This document shows positions 1-7,576 of a stretch of 28,381 nt of DNA, piece by piece (the first letter of the stretch is position 1; the number at the start of each line of letters is the position of its first letter). The DNA is from an uncultured Porphyromonas sp. (lineage in GTDB: Bacteria; Bacteroidota; Bacteroidia; Bacteroidales; Porphyromonadaceae): contig UWSO01000028.1 of the NCBI GenBank assembly GCA_900538385.1, forward strand, positions 1 through 28,381, read 5' to 3'. Position numbers and translations under genes: made by a program. The notes beneath the pieces were generated by a model. The model did not search any database, was not told the DNA's origin, and was given only the letters and a program-made list of their open reading frames with translations.

Positions 1-50
1 TAAGTGCCAGATAAGCTATAGGGGTACTTCACCAACCATTTTGACCTTTA

Positions 51-177
51 CGCCTAAAACGTTCCCTCCCTTGGAACAGAAAAGTTCCTCCGCTGGAACC
101 GAAGAGTTCCACCCTTGGAACTGAAGAGTTCCTGCCTTGGAACTAAAAAGTTCCAAGAGGGGAACTACTTTTGGAAC
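51..177. repeat. 22-bp palindrome array (GGAAC...GTTCC type)
   Basis: Four full units begin at 73, 95, 117 and 139, exactly 22 bp apart. Each is a 16-bp dyad (GGAAC, six bases, GTTCC) followed by a 6-bp linker (tccgct, accctt, tgcctt, aagagg). A half unit (GTTCC) precedes at 61-65 and a degenerate unit follows from 161. The array ends with TTTTGGAAC at 169-177, the same string that closes the array at 16732-16857. It lies beyond the ribH terminator, so probably outside that transcript. The left flank (1-50) shows nothing recognisable. Confidence 0.85.
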
Positions 178-236
178 TCGTATGTACTACGGAGACAACG
201 CGATACGGACGAGACTTCCTATGCCCTAAAATGATA

Positions 237-272
237 AAAGTCCCTAGCGCTAGAGATAGCACTAGGGACTTT
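237..272 (-). terminator. rho-independent terminator of ribH
   Basis: The arms AAAGTCCCTAGCGCT and AGCACTAGGGACTTT pair with one mismatch around a short loop. Read on the minus strand, the stem lies about 22 nt past the ribH stop and is followed by TTTTATCATTTT. Confidence 0.75.
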
Positions 273-293
273 GTCGTAATATATGTCGGAGTC

Positions 294-800
294 TTACCCT
301 TGTATCGCAGCTCTGATGTCGATCATCTGGAGTGCAGCAATGGCGCACTCGGAGCCCTTGTTGCCTACGGCACCGCCAGAGCGGGCACGAGCCTGCTCAA
401 TGTTTTCGACGGTGACGAGTCCGAAGATGACGGGCGCCTTACCACGCAGATTGAGCTCGGTAGCTCCCTCGGTGACGCTGTTGCAGATGAGGTCGTAGTG
501 CGAGGTCTCGCCACGTATGACGCACCCGATAATGATGATAGCGTCGTAGGGCTGAGTCGCCTCACTGAGTAGGGTCGCCGTATAGGTGAGCTCGAAGGCT
601 CCTGGCACGGAGAAGGTCTCGATCTGTTGACGCTCTAGACCGCACTCGAGAAGCGTCGTGACAGCTCCGTCACGAAGGGCGTGCGTGATCTCAGCGTTCC
701 ACTCTGAGTAGACGACAGCGATGCGATGTACGTCTGCGGTGCGTCTGTGCTGGAGCGTGTAGTGAGCCGGTGTCTGCTGGCTATGGAGTTGTGAAGACAT
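294..800 (-). CDS. ribH: 6,7-dimethyl-8-ribityllumazine synthase
   Basis: Penultimate enzyme of riboflavin synthesis. It condenses 5-amino-6-ribitylaminouracil with 3,4-dihydroxy-2-butanone 4-phosphate to give lumazine in the cytoplasm, normally as a large oligomeric shell. The 168-residue protein has the family signatures in order: SEWN (residues 32-35, substrate aromatic pocket), PGAFELTY (66-73), GCVIRGETSHYD (92-103, with H101 in the place of the catalytic histidine), and the C-terminal GLVTVENIEQARARSGG segment with the phosphate-binding arginine region near R140. Its length fits the family after a slightly long N-terminus of about 25 residues. It lies 95 nt downstream of the TPR gene on the same strand and is followed by a clear terminator at 237-272. 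The start codon has no visible Shine-Dalgarno, as is common in Bacteroidota. Other rib genes are not in the window. Confidence 0.95.
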   Translation of the reverse strand: MSSQLHSQQTPAHYTLQHRRTADVHRIAVVYSEWNAEITHALRDGAVTTLLECGLERQQIETFSVPGAFELTYTATLLSEATQPYDAIIIIGCVIRGETSHYDLICNSVTEGATELNLRGKAPVIFGLVTVENIEQARARSGGAVGNKGSECAIAALQMIDIRAAIQG

Positions 801-819
801 GGGTTTTAGACTTTAGATG

Positions 820-892
820 TTAGAGATTAGATGTTAGAGATCGGAGTGGATCGGAGTGATCGGAAGTCTAATCTCTAACTTCTAATCTCTAA
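820..892. repeat. TTAGAGATTAG inverted repeat in the TPR-ribH gap
   Basis: The arms 820-841 and 871-892 are complementary over 22 bp with about one mismatch. Each arm contains tandem TTAGAGATTAGA motifs. The 29-nt loop holds a short direct repeat (TCGGAGTG twice, then TCGGA). The structure fills the gap between the TPR stop and the ribH start, ending about 20 nt before the ribH ATG on the minus strand. The same motif recurs as direct repeats at 7246-7277. Confidence 0.75.
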
Positions 893-895
893 TTC

Positions 896-1585
896 CTATT
901 TCTTAAGCTGAGCCTCTACGCGTATAATCGAAGCCTCGATGCTCTCAGATTCAGGTGCTGTGTAGTACTTGTCCTGGATCTCCTTGTAAGCCTTGAGCGC
1001 TTGGTCATACTTGCCTAGTTCCTCATAGACATGGCCTGCCTTGATGAGACAGCTGGGGGAGATGACGGGGTTGTCTGCAGCCTTGGCAGCATCCATAAAG
1101 TACTTGGCAGCCTCGTCATACTTGCCTAGCTCTACGTAGCAGTCACCGATGAGACGGGTGATAGAGGGAGCAACCATCTTCTCCTTAGCCTTAAATGCTT
1201 TGAGCTCACGGATAGCCTCTTCGTACTTGCCCTCGTCGTAGTAGATGATACCAGCGTAGGCGTGAGCCAGCTTGCCAGCATCGGTGCTGCTATACTTGTC
1301 AGCAATCTCTAGGAGTCCCATGGCTCCAGCTGCGGGAGCGTTGAGTGCAGCGCTATCAGCGCCTGCCATAAACTGCTCCTCAGCGGCATATAGATGTTCA
1401 GCTGCCTTGTCGGAACGAGGCTTGACCACCTTGTCGATGTAGAGCCAGATGCCTACACCTAGTACGATGACGCCCAGCACGCACCAGATGATGGTTTTGC
1501 TGTACTTCTCAATGAATTGTTCGCTACGAGACACGATCTCCTCGGAGCGGTGAGAGCCTTGTGACCCGGATTCTTTTAATGCCAT
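896..1585 (-). CDS. Membrane-anchored tetratricopeptide repeat protein
   Basis: A 229-residue protein with a charged N-terminal cytoplasmic stretch, one hydrophobic segment at about residues 31-50 (IIWCVLGVIVLGVGIWLYI) and a TPR-type helical C-terminal domain. The repeats are visible as YYDEGKYEEAIRELKAF, CYVELGKYDEAAKYF and VYEELGKYDQALKAYKEI. The layout (one N-terminal membrane helix, then TPRs facing the envelope side) resembles YfgM-like ancillary proteins of the Sec translocon, but that function is inference. It lies upstream of ribH on the same strand. A TAnnTTTG box at 1636-1643 gives it its own promoter after the agmatine operon. The interaction partner cannot be read from sequence. 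Confidence 0.85.
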   Translation of the reverse strand: MALKESGSQGSHRSEEIVSRSEQFIEKYSKTIIWCVLGVIVLGVGIWLYIDKVVKPRSDKAAEHLYAAEEQFMAGADSAALNAPAAGAMGLLEIADKYSSTDAGKLAHAYAGIIYYDEGKYEEAIRELKAFKAKEKMVAPSITRLIGDCYVELGKYDEAAKYFMDAAKAADNPVISPSCLIKAGHVYEELGKYDQALKAYKEIQDKYYTAPESESIEASIIRVEAQLKK

Positions 1586-1635
1586 ACTATATCAATTCGT
1601 TTTATGTAGTTATCTGTGGAATGAACTATTGCCTG

Positions 1636-1643
1636 CAAAGTTA
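1636..1643 (-). promoter_or_regulatory. Bacteroidota -7 box (TAACTTTG) for TPR-ribH
   Basis: The minus strand reads TAACTTTG, a match to the Bacteroidota -7 consensus TAnnTTTG, about 50 nt upstream of the TPR start codon. No convincing TTG -33 element is at the expected spacing. Confidence 0.55.
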
Positions 1644-1696
1644 GTAGTTTCGGGGGAATAAATCACTCTTTTGCCTTTTTGACCTTCACAAATGGC

Positions 1697-2572
1697 TCAA
1701 TCGATGTAGCGACGGGTGATTTCTCCGTAGCTATCTATGCGCCTGTCACGCAGGTAAGGCCACCAGCGTCGAACTAGTTCGGTGCGCTCTAGATCGATCT
1801 CCACGACGGCGCCCGCCTCCTCCGTCTGACTCAGATCGCAAAGCATCTCGCCCTGCTGACCCGTGACGAAGCTGTGACCCCAAAACTGTATACCCTCGGT
1901 GATGCCTGACGGGTCTGGCTCGTAGCCGACACGATTCACCGCAATGACGGGGAGGTTGTTGGCGACAGCATGACCTCGCTGCACCAGTTGCCACGCATCG
2001 ATTTGGCGCTGTTGCTCTTCGGGCGTGTCGTAAGCAGCGGTGCCGATGGCGGTCGGGTAGATGAGTAGCTCAGCACCCTTGAGTGCCATAAGCCGTGCAG
2101 CCTCGGGGTACCACTGATCCCAGCAGATGAGGATGCCGAGGCGACCCACGGAGGTGTCGATCGGCTCGAAGCCTAGGTCACCAGGGGTGAAGTAAAACTT
2201 CTCGTAGTAGGCGGGGTCGTCTGGTATGTGCATCTTGCGGTAGCGACCCGCTATGGAGCCGTCTCGCTCTAGAACTACGGCAGTGTTGTGGTAAAGTCCT
2301 GTGGCGCGCTTCTCAAAGAGTGAGAGGACGATCACGACGCCCAGTTCACGCGCTAAGGCGCCGAAGCTTTCGGTCGAGGGCCCGGGTATTGTCTCCGCTT
2401 GATCAAAGAGTGCGACATCTTCTGTCTGGCAGAAGTACAGTCCGTTGTGTAGCTCCTGAAGTACGATCAGCTCGGCACCCTCGTGGGCTAGCTGGCGGAT
2501 GCGCTCTTGGAGGCGGTGAATATTGTCTGTATGGTCAGCACTATTGTGCTGCTGTATGATACCTACTTTCAT
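1697..2572 (-). CDS. aguB: N-carbamoylputrescine amidase
   Basis: Nitrilase-superfamily amidohydrolase that converts N-carbamoylputrescine to putrescine, CO2 and ammonia, the second step of the agmatine deiminase route to polyamines. The 291-residue length is normal for AguB. The catalytic triad is visible: E40 in VLQELHNGLYF, K113 in RKMHIPDDPAYYEKFYF and C150 in GILICWDQWYPEAAR. The HIPDDPxYYEKFYFTPGD segment is characteristic of the carbamoylputrescine subgroup. The start codon overlaps the end of aguA by 4 bp (ATGA), so translation is probably coupled. It is the last gene of an apparent operon beginning with a TonB receptor. No strong terminator hairpin is seen after the stop. Confidence 0.95.
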   Translation of the reverse strand: MKVGIIQQHNSADHTDNIHRLQERIRQLAHEGAELIVLQELHNGLYFCQTEDVALFDQAETIPGPSTESFGALARELGVVIVLSLFEKRATGLYHNTAVVLERDGSIAGRYRKMHIPDDPAYYEKFYFTPGDLGFEPIDTSVGRLGILICWDQWYPEAARLMALKGAELLIYPTAIGTAAYDTPEEQQRQIDAWQLVQRGHAVANNLPVIAVNRVGYEPDPSGITEGIQFWGHSFVTGQQGEMLCDLSQTEEAGAVVEIDLERTELVRRWWPYLRDRRIDSYGEITRRYID

Positions 2573-3639
2573 CTTGTTATGGTGTCTAGAAGTGAAGGGT
2601 TGAGGAAGCCTTGAGGGATCTGCATGGAGATGCAGTGCAGGCTGCCGTGCTGCTCGACCAGTATGGAGCAGTCGATCGGCACGACCTCGAGGTGAGGTAG
2701 TGCTTGCTGGAGGATGCGCTGCGCCTCGCTGTCGGTGCTGCGCCCGTAGATGGGGAGCAGGAGCGCGCCGTTGACGAGGAGGAAGTTCGCATAGGTGGCT
2801 GGTATGAGGCAGTCCGTCTCATAGCGTGAGGGGTAGTCGCCCACGTCGGGCAGAGCGATCAGGCGCAAGTTGGGACGCTGACGAGCCAGCTCCTGAAGCT
2901 GACGCTCTAGCTCTGTCAAGGCGGCGAAGCTCTGCGCCGTAGGGTCGCTCGGGGAGACATATATAATAGTGTCGGGGTCGATGAAGCGTGCGATCGTGTC
3001 TATATGCCCATCGGTGTCGTCGCCCGGTAGGGGATCGACCTCTAGCGAGCAGTAGTCGGTCAGCCCGAGATGCGCTAGCAACTCCTTATATATATAGGGT
3101 GCTTCGTAGAGGTGTGCATTGCGGTGCGGGTCTTCTACGCAAGACTTGGTAGTCAGGAGGATGCCCTCGCCATTGCACTCTAAGGCTCCACCCTCGAAGG
3201 TTAAGTCCAAAGCATCTATGTAAGTGACCTCTGGGGCAAAAAGCTTGCCAGCGACTAGGTGGCGTACCACTTGATTGTCTAGCGTCGCGCCAAATTTACC
3301 GCCCCAAGCGTTGAAGGTAAAGTCTACGATGCCACGTGCACCACTGGGACTCTGGAGAGCCAGCGGACCGTAGTCACGGCACCACGTATCGTTGGTTGCG
3401 CAGGGGACGAGTAGGCAGCGCGAGCGCAGCTCCGATGGTAGAGAGGCGTACTCCGCAGGATCTTCAGGCACGATTAGCACGACCGGCTCGAAGTGTGTCA
3501 CCTGCGCGATGATGTCGCAGTAGGTGCGCTGTACCTCGGGAAGGATCGGTGCCCAGTCGCTCTGGCTATGTGGCCAGGCAAGGAGGATCGCATCTTGTGG
3601 CGCCCACTCGTGGAGCATCTGCATTATCTCTTGTGTCAT
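2569..3639 (-). CDS. aguA: Agmatine deiminase
   Basis: Cytoplasmic hydrolase of the peptidyl-arginine-deiminase fold that converts agmatine to N-carbamoylputrescine and ammonia. Family motifs appear in order over 356 residues: EWAPQDAILLAWP near the N-terminus, WCRDYGP (86-92), FNAWGGKF (109-116), EGGALE (149-154), GDDTDGHIDTIARF (206-219) and the C-terminal catalytic cysteine C336 in GSLHCISMQIPQG. It overlaps aguB by 4 bp, so the two enzymes form a complete agmatine-to-putrescine module. It starts 15 nt after the DUF4249 lipoprotein gene on the same strand and so appears to be cotranscribed with an outer-membrane TonB system. The arginine decarboxylase that would make agmatine is not in the window. 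Confidence 0.95.
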   Translation of the reverse strand: MTQEIMQMLHEWAPQDAILLAWPHSQSDWAPILPEVQRTYCDIIAQVTHFEPVVLIVPEDPAEYASLPSELRSRCLLVPCATNDTWCRDYGPLALQSPSGARGIVDFTFNAWGGKFGATLDNQVVRHLVAGKLFAPEVTYIDALDLTFEGGALECNGEGILLTTKSCVEDPHRNAHLYEAPYIYKELLAHLGLTDYCSLEVDPLPGDDTDGHIDTIARFIDPDTIIYVSPSDPTAQSFAALTELERQLQELARQRPNLRLIALPDVGDYPSRYETDCLIPATYANFLLVNGALLLPIYGRSTDSEAQRILQQALPHLEVVPIDCSILVEQHGSLHCISMQIPQGFLNPSLLDTITR

Positions 3640-3654
3640 AGGTCTCTCACAGCA

Positions 3655-4683
3655 TTAGTGTGTCACGATCTGAAGGTCTTGTCGCTGGCTCGCAGCCATG
3701 CTGCCGAGTATACCGAGACCATCGTGGATGTTGTTGTAAATGAGGATAGGCTCCGAGAGTCCCGTCTCACTCATACTGTTGTATCTGTCTGAGGTAATCG
3801 TCTGCCAGTAGTGATAGAGGTCGCCCGTGATCGCATAAACGGTGACACGTAGGGCGACATAGTTCGAGACATTGCTCGTAGTCTCTGCCTCATCTGTAGA
3901 GCCATCGGCATTGCAGACCCGCGTGGCAAAAGAGAGCGTCGTCCGGAGCGTATAGTCGCTCGTTGAGACATTAGAGCCAGCGAGTAGATTCATCGGATAG
4001 GCATTGGCAGACTCGAAGATCAGGTCGCCGCTACTAAACTTTGCTAAGCTTGGGTCCTGCAGCTGCTCCTGATACCATCTGTAGCCCTCCGGTTGGATGC
4101 CCTCACCTCGCATCACTGCTTGCCGCTCTACGATGATACGGTAGTAGCTGTCCTTCGTGATGCCTTGGAGCGGGATGGATAGTGCGTAGTCTTGTACCTC
4201 TAGGTACTGACCTTTCTGCAGCCTTACGTTTGAAGCGTTGCTCACCCACGAGGTACGACGGCTCTTGTCTAGCGTCTTGACCTCTACAGCTCCGAGCTTA
4301 GGCTGTGCGGGTACGGTGGTAACGGCTGAAGCTACCTTGAGCCCTGGCTTCTCCACAGAGATCGCTATGCGGTCGCCCGTCTGAGGCTTGTATTGCGCCA
4401 CCTCGCTGAGCGGTACGAGCTGATCGTTGACCTTAAGTGTCATACGATAGGGGCAGTCGGGATGGTCGTAGGGGTAGTAGACATTCGTACTGGGCGAAGC
4501 AACTCCCGTCGGCTTGCTCTCGGAGAGCGAAATGTCAATGCCCTGCTGCTCTGTGGCGACCGCATTGATGACGATGCGAGGCGTGTTGTCGCCTAGGTCG
4601 AGGGGAATGAGCGTCTGACAGCCCGCGAGGAGCGTGATGAGTAGTGCGCTACTGGCCAACTGTATATATTGTATAAGTCTCAT
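3655..4683 (-). CDS. DUF4249-family outer-membrane lipoprotein
   Basis: A 342-residue predicted lipoprotein with an N-terminal hydrophobic signal and the lipobox LLAGC (C22). The following segment (LIPLDLGDNTPRIVINAVAT) and the alternating beta-rich pattern match the DUF4249 family, which in Bacteroidota is typically encoded directly after a carboxypeptidase-regulatory-like TonB receptor. It follows such a receptor with a 12-nt gap, so the pair probably forms an outer-membrane uptake unit. Family function is not established; a surface accessory or ligand-capture role is inference. Downstream, aguA begins after 15 nt. The protein looks full length. Confidence 0.85.
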   Translation of the reverse strand: MRLIQYIQLASSALLITLLAGCQTLIPLDLGDNTPRIVINAVATEQQGIDISLSESKPTGVASPSTNVYYPYDHPDCPYRMTLKVNDQLVPLSEVAQYKPQTGDRIAISVEKPGLKVASAVTTVPAQPKLGAVEVKTLDKSRRTSWVSNASNVRLQKGQYLEVQDYALSIPLQGITKDSYYRIIVERQAVMRGEGIQPEGYRWYQEQLQDPSLAKFSSGDLIFESANAYPMNLLAGSNVSTSDYTLRTTLSFATRVCNADGSTDEAETTSNVSNYVALRVTVYAITGDLYHYWQTITSDRYNSMSETGLSEPILIYNNIHDGLGILGSMAASQRQDLQIVTH

Positions 4684-4695
4684 AGGGGTCTTAGG

Positions 4696-7134
4696 TTAGA
4701 AGGAGTAGGTGTAACTGATGTTGGGCAGGATCGGGAAGATCGTTACCTGCTGCAACATGGTGCGGTAAGAGTCGTCGCCCGTCTTATGGCTCACAGGCGT
4801 AACGATGAAGGGGTTCATATTGTTGTAGACGTTGTAGATGCTTAGGTTCCACAAGCTCTTGCCCCGCTTGTGATGCTTCGTGTAGGTGACGCTGAGGTCC
4901 AGTCGGTGGTAAGGCTTGAAGCGGTAGTTATTGCGCTCAGACACATGCTTGAGCGACCATCCTGCGCCATACATCGATGGAGCTAGTGGGTCTCTCATGT
5001 CATCGTACTCATGCGTTGCGATGGTCCCCGTCTGGCCCGAGGCAAAGACCCAGGTCGCGGCAAAGTCCCAGCTCTTGCTCAGCTGATACATCGCAGTAAC
5101 CTTAAAGTCGTGGATGCGGTCATACTTAGCGGGGAAGGTGCGCCCGAAGTTGAGCTCCTCGCCTGGCTGGTCGAAAGTGCGCCACGTGCGCGCCCAGGCG
5201 TAGCTCACCCAGCCGGTCAGCTTGCCCACCTTACGTTGCCAGAGCAGCTCCAGACCGTAAGCCGTGCCACGACCCATGGCGACCATCTGCTCCCAGTTTG
5301 TCGAGACTCCATAGAAGAAGGAGCCCTCCTTATACTCCAGTACATTGCTCAGAGGCTTGTAGTAGCCCTCTACCGAGAAGTCGCCCCACTGTGGCACATG
5401 GAGGAATAGCCCCGCCGTAAAGTGGTGCACGTGCATCGGCTTGATGCGGTCCGTCGAGGGTACCCACAGATCCGTAGGCAGGCTCAGACTATTGTTCGTC
5501 AGGAGGTGCACATGCTGCGTCATCAGAGCGTAACCCACCTTAGCTGTCAGAGCAGGCGTGATGCGCCAAGCAGCACTCACACGTGGCTCTATATTATGGT
5601 AGCCCTTGCCTCGCACATGGTAGAAACTGTAGCGCAGCCCCGCATTAAAGGTCCACTTGTCTCCCAGCTTCATCTCATCCTCGGCATAGAGCGAAGCTTC
5701 GTGGGCGTAGATCTTAGGATTGCTTCCGAAGATGTCAAAGTCCGTCCCACTAAAGTCGTTGAGGTCCTTGCCGTTCACCTTTACCGACGTCATCTCAGGG
5801 CGAAACGTGTGGAAGGTGTAATTGGCGCCAAAGAGCAACTGGTGCTGCTCGACTGGCGAGTAATGCAGTTCGCTCGTCAGGAGCCAGTCACGGATACCCG
5901 AGTCGTAGTTCATCGCCATTGGCGGCTGATCCTGGGTCTCTTGCATCTTCATGCGTAGCCTAGATCGGTACTGCGTATAGGAGGCTGTGGTGTTGAGAAA
6001 GAGCTGTCCATTGATGACATGGTTCCACCGCAGCGAACCCATCGCATTACCCCACAGCCAAGACATCTGCTGCTTGTCATCTCCACTAGTATAGTGCGTC
6101 CAGACACGGTCGTTACCGTAATAGCCGAAAAGGTACAGCTGGTCTCTGTCTGAGAAGCGGTGCGTCACCTTCAGGTTCAGATCGTGAAAGTCATACCCGC
6201 CCTTCATCTTCTCGCCATCCTCGCCCTCCTGGCGATTACGTATCGCAAAAGCCATGGCAGCCAGCAGGTCTAGGTAGGTGCGCCGTGCCGAGAAGTTGAA
6301 AGTGGTGCGATCCTTGACAATCGGTCCCTCTACATTGATCTTCGAGGAGATTAGCCCTATGCTCACATTGCCGTGGTACTCCTGCATGTCGCCATCCTTG
6401 AGACGCACGTCTACGACCGACGAGAGACGCCCCCCGTAACGAGCGGGGAAGGTGCCTTTGTACAGCGTCACCGACTTGACCGCATCGGGGTTGAAGGTCG
6501 AGAAAGCTCCCAGCATGTGATTCGGATTGTAGAGCGAGATGCCGTCCATGAGGATCAAGTTTTGGTCCGGATCGCCACCACGCACGAAGAGTCCCGACGA
6601 ACCCTCCGTACCGCTCTGCACACCGGGTAGCAGCTGCAGCGCCTTGATCACATCCTGCTCGCCAAAGAAGGCGGGCAGTCGCTTGATCTCGCTCGCCGAT
6701 ATGTGCTGCGCCCCGATCGTAGCGGTCTCGATGCCCGAGGGGTTCGGACTACCCACCACGACCACCTCGCCGAGTAGCTGACCCTCGATGAGCGAAGCCG
6801 AGAGTGTCGTATCGGACGAGAGCTGCAGACGTATCGTGTCGCTTTGATAGCCGACGTAGGAAAACTGCAGGAGCGCCTCTCCTGCTGGGAGCGTCAGCGA
6901 GTAGTGGCCGAACTCGTTCGTCACGGCACCTGTGCGGCTGTTGAGCTCTATCACATTGGCGGCGATCAGCGTCTCGCCACTCTGCGCATCATGCACGAAG
7001 CCATTGATCGTGAACTTGCTCTGCGCTTGCCGTGGTGCTTGCTTTTGTGCTAGTCCGCTCAGCGGCGTGGCGAGCATCATCAGTAGGAGAGCCAATAGCC
7101 CCACGGTAAAGTCATATCGACGTAAATAGGTCAT
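4696..7134 (-). CDS. TonB-dependent receptor with CarboxypepD_reg-like domain
   Basis: Outer-membrane active transporter. Starting at the ATG at 7134 gives 812 residues: a signal peptide (residues 1-30, hydrophobic core VGLLALLLMMLATPLSG, then AQ), a carboxypeptidase-regulatory-like beta domain (about 40-125, with SYVGYQSDTIRL), a plug domain (about 135-245, with LLPGVQSG, VRGGDPDQNLILMDGISLYNP and FPARYGGRLSSVVDVRLKDG), then the beta barrel ending in ISYTYSF with the usual terminal aromatic. A longer reading from a TTG at 7236 is rejected because that TTG lies inside the TACCTTTG -7 promoter box. It heads an apparent operon with the DUF4249 lipoprotein and aguA-aguB. Substrate unknown. Confidence 0.92.
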   Translation of the reverse strand: MTYLRRYDFTVGLLALLLMMLATPLSGLAQKQAPRQAQSKFTINGFVHDAQSGETLIAANVIELNSRTGAVTNEFGHYSLTLPAGEALLQFSYVGYQSDTIRLQLSSDTTLSASLIEGQLLGEVVVVGSPNPSGIETATIGAQHISASEIKRLPAFFGEQDVIKALQLLPGVQSGTEGSSGLFVRGGDPDQNLILMDGISLYNPNHMLGAFSTFNPDAVKSVTLYKGTFPARYGGRLSSVVDVRLKDGDMQEYHGNVSIGLISSKINVEGPIVKDRTTFNFSARRTYLDLLAAMAFAIRNRQEGEDGEKMKGGYDFHDLNLKVTHRFSDRDQLYLFGYYGNDRVWTHYTSGDDKQQMSWLWGNAMGSLRWNHVINGQLFLNTTASYTQYRSRLRMKMQETQDQPPMAMNYDSGIRDWLLTSELHYSPVEQHQLLFGANYTFHTFRPEMTSVKVNGKDLNDFSGTDFDIFGSNPKIYAHEASLYAEDEMKLGDKWTFNAGLRYSFYHVRGKGYHNIEPRVSAAWRITPALTAKVGYALMTQHVHLLTNNSLSLPTDLWVPSTDRIKPMHVHHFTAGLFLHVPQWGDFSVEGYYKPLSNVLEYKEGSFFYGVSTNWEQMVAMGRGTAYGLELLWQRKVGKLTGWVSYAWARTWRTFDQPGEELNFGRTFPAKYDRIHDFKVTAMYQLSKSWDFAATWVFASGQTGTIATHEYDDMRDPLAPSMYGAGWSLKHVSERNNYRFKPYHRLDLSVTYTKHHKRGKSLWNLSIYNVYNNMNPFIVTPVSHKTGDDSYRTMLQQVTIFPILPNISYTYSF

Positions 7135-7233
7135 AAGTAGGTTGCTATACGTTGCTAAAACGGGTGCTAAAAGAGTATTTAACCGGCGATCCCCGAGTGT
7201 CAGTTCACGCCCCACTTCCGCCGTTAGTCGTTG

Positions 7234-7241
7234 CAAAGGTA
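7234..7241 (-). promoter_or_regulatory. Bacteroidota -7 box (TACCTTTG) of the TonB-agu operon
   Basis: The minus strand reads TACCTTTG, an exact TAnnTTTG match, 100 nt upstream of the receptor ATG. The presumed start of transcription just downstream leaves a leader of about 90 nt. The TTAGAGATTAG repeat sits immediately upstream, where the -33 element would be; no TTG is seen there. Confidence 0.6.
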
Positions 7242-7245
7242 CTGA

Positions 7246-7277
7246 ATTAGAGATTAGAAGTTAGAGATTAGAGATGA
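7246..7277. repeat. TTAGAGATTAG direct repeats
   Basis: Two tandem copies of a 14-bp unit (TTAGAGATTAGAAG) and a partial third. This is the same motif that forms the inverted repeat at 820-892. Here it abuts the -7 box of the TonB operon. Confidence 0.7.
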
Positions 7278-7286
7278 GTAACCCTC

Positions 7287-7391
7287 TGTAGGAACGCTCG
7301 GCTAGTGTCTAGCGGGAGGGCGTCCGTCTCCGTTAAAACCACAATGCTGTAACCCTTGATGCAACGGACGCTCAGACCGAGCGTCCCTACA
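7287..7391. repeat. Nested inverted repeat (TAGGGACGCTCGG type)
   Basis: The outer arms TGTAGGAACGCTCGG (7287-7301) and CCGAGCGTCCCTACA (7377-7391) are complementary except for one base. Inside them a second pair, GCGTCCGT (7320-7327) and ACGGACGC (7364-7371), can also fold. The 105-bp unit looks like a non-autonomous interspersed element; no coding capacity is seen. Confidence 0.7.
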
Positions 7392-7417
7392 AAAGGCTAC
7401 ACGTCTCGCTTTGATGC

Positions 7418-7576
7418 GTACGTGGAGATTTTCAAACCGCCACGTGGAAAAGAAACATTCTCCACGTGGAGACGAAATAAAACTTCGGAGGAATCAAATG
7501 AAACTTCGGAGGAATCAACTGATAAGTCCGAAGAAATTTTTCTTTCCCACGTGGAGAATAAAAAATAGCCACGTGG
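7418..7576. repeat. Phased palindrome array, composite type (copy A)
   Basis: Eight dyads with centres at about 7421.5, 7443.5, 7465.5, 7488.5, 7509.5, 7530.5, 7550.5 and 7572.5, spaced 20-23 bp. Units 1-3 and 7-8 are CCACGTGG (unit 1 reads GTACGTGG). Units 4-6 are TTCGGAGGAA twice and GTCCGAAGAA, joined by TCAAATGAAAC-like linkers. It lies between the divergent TonB and WYL promoters. The remaining parts of the 7242-7740 gap hold the two other repeats and the WYL promoter; 7577-7705 shows nothing else. Confidence 0.85.

Noticed and set aside
51..177. CRISPR array
   Set aside because: Units repeat every 22 bp with only 6-bp linkers, there are no unique spacers of about 30 bp, and no cas genes are nearby. 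The same applies to 16732-16857.
171..572. 133-codon plus-strand frame
   Set aside because: It lies antisense to ribH and its terminator; the ribH frame carries all the family motifs.
7356..7568. A 70-codon frame encoding TSEESNE-like repeats
   Set aside because: The repeats are simply the 21-bp units of palindrome array A read in frame. Array units elsewhere are spaced 20, 22 or 23 bp, so the reading frame is not conserved.
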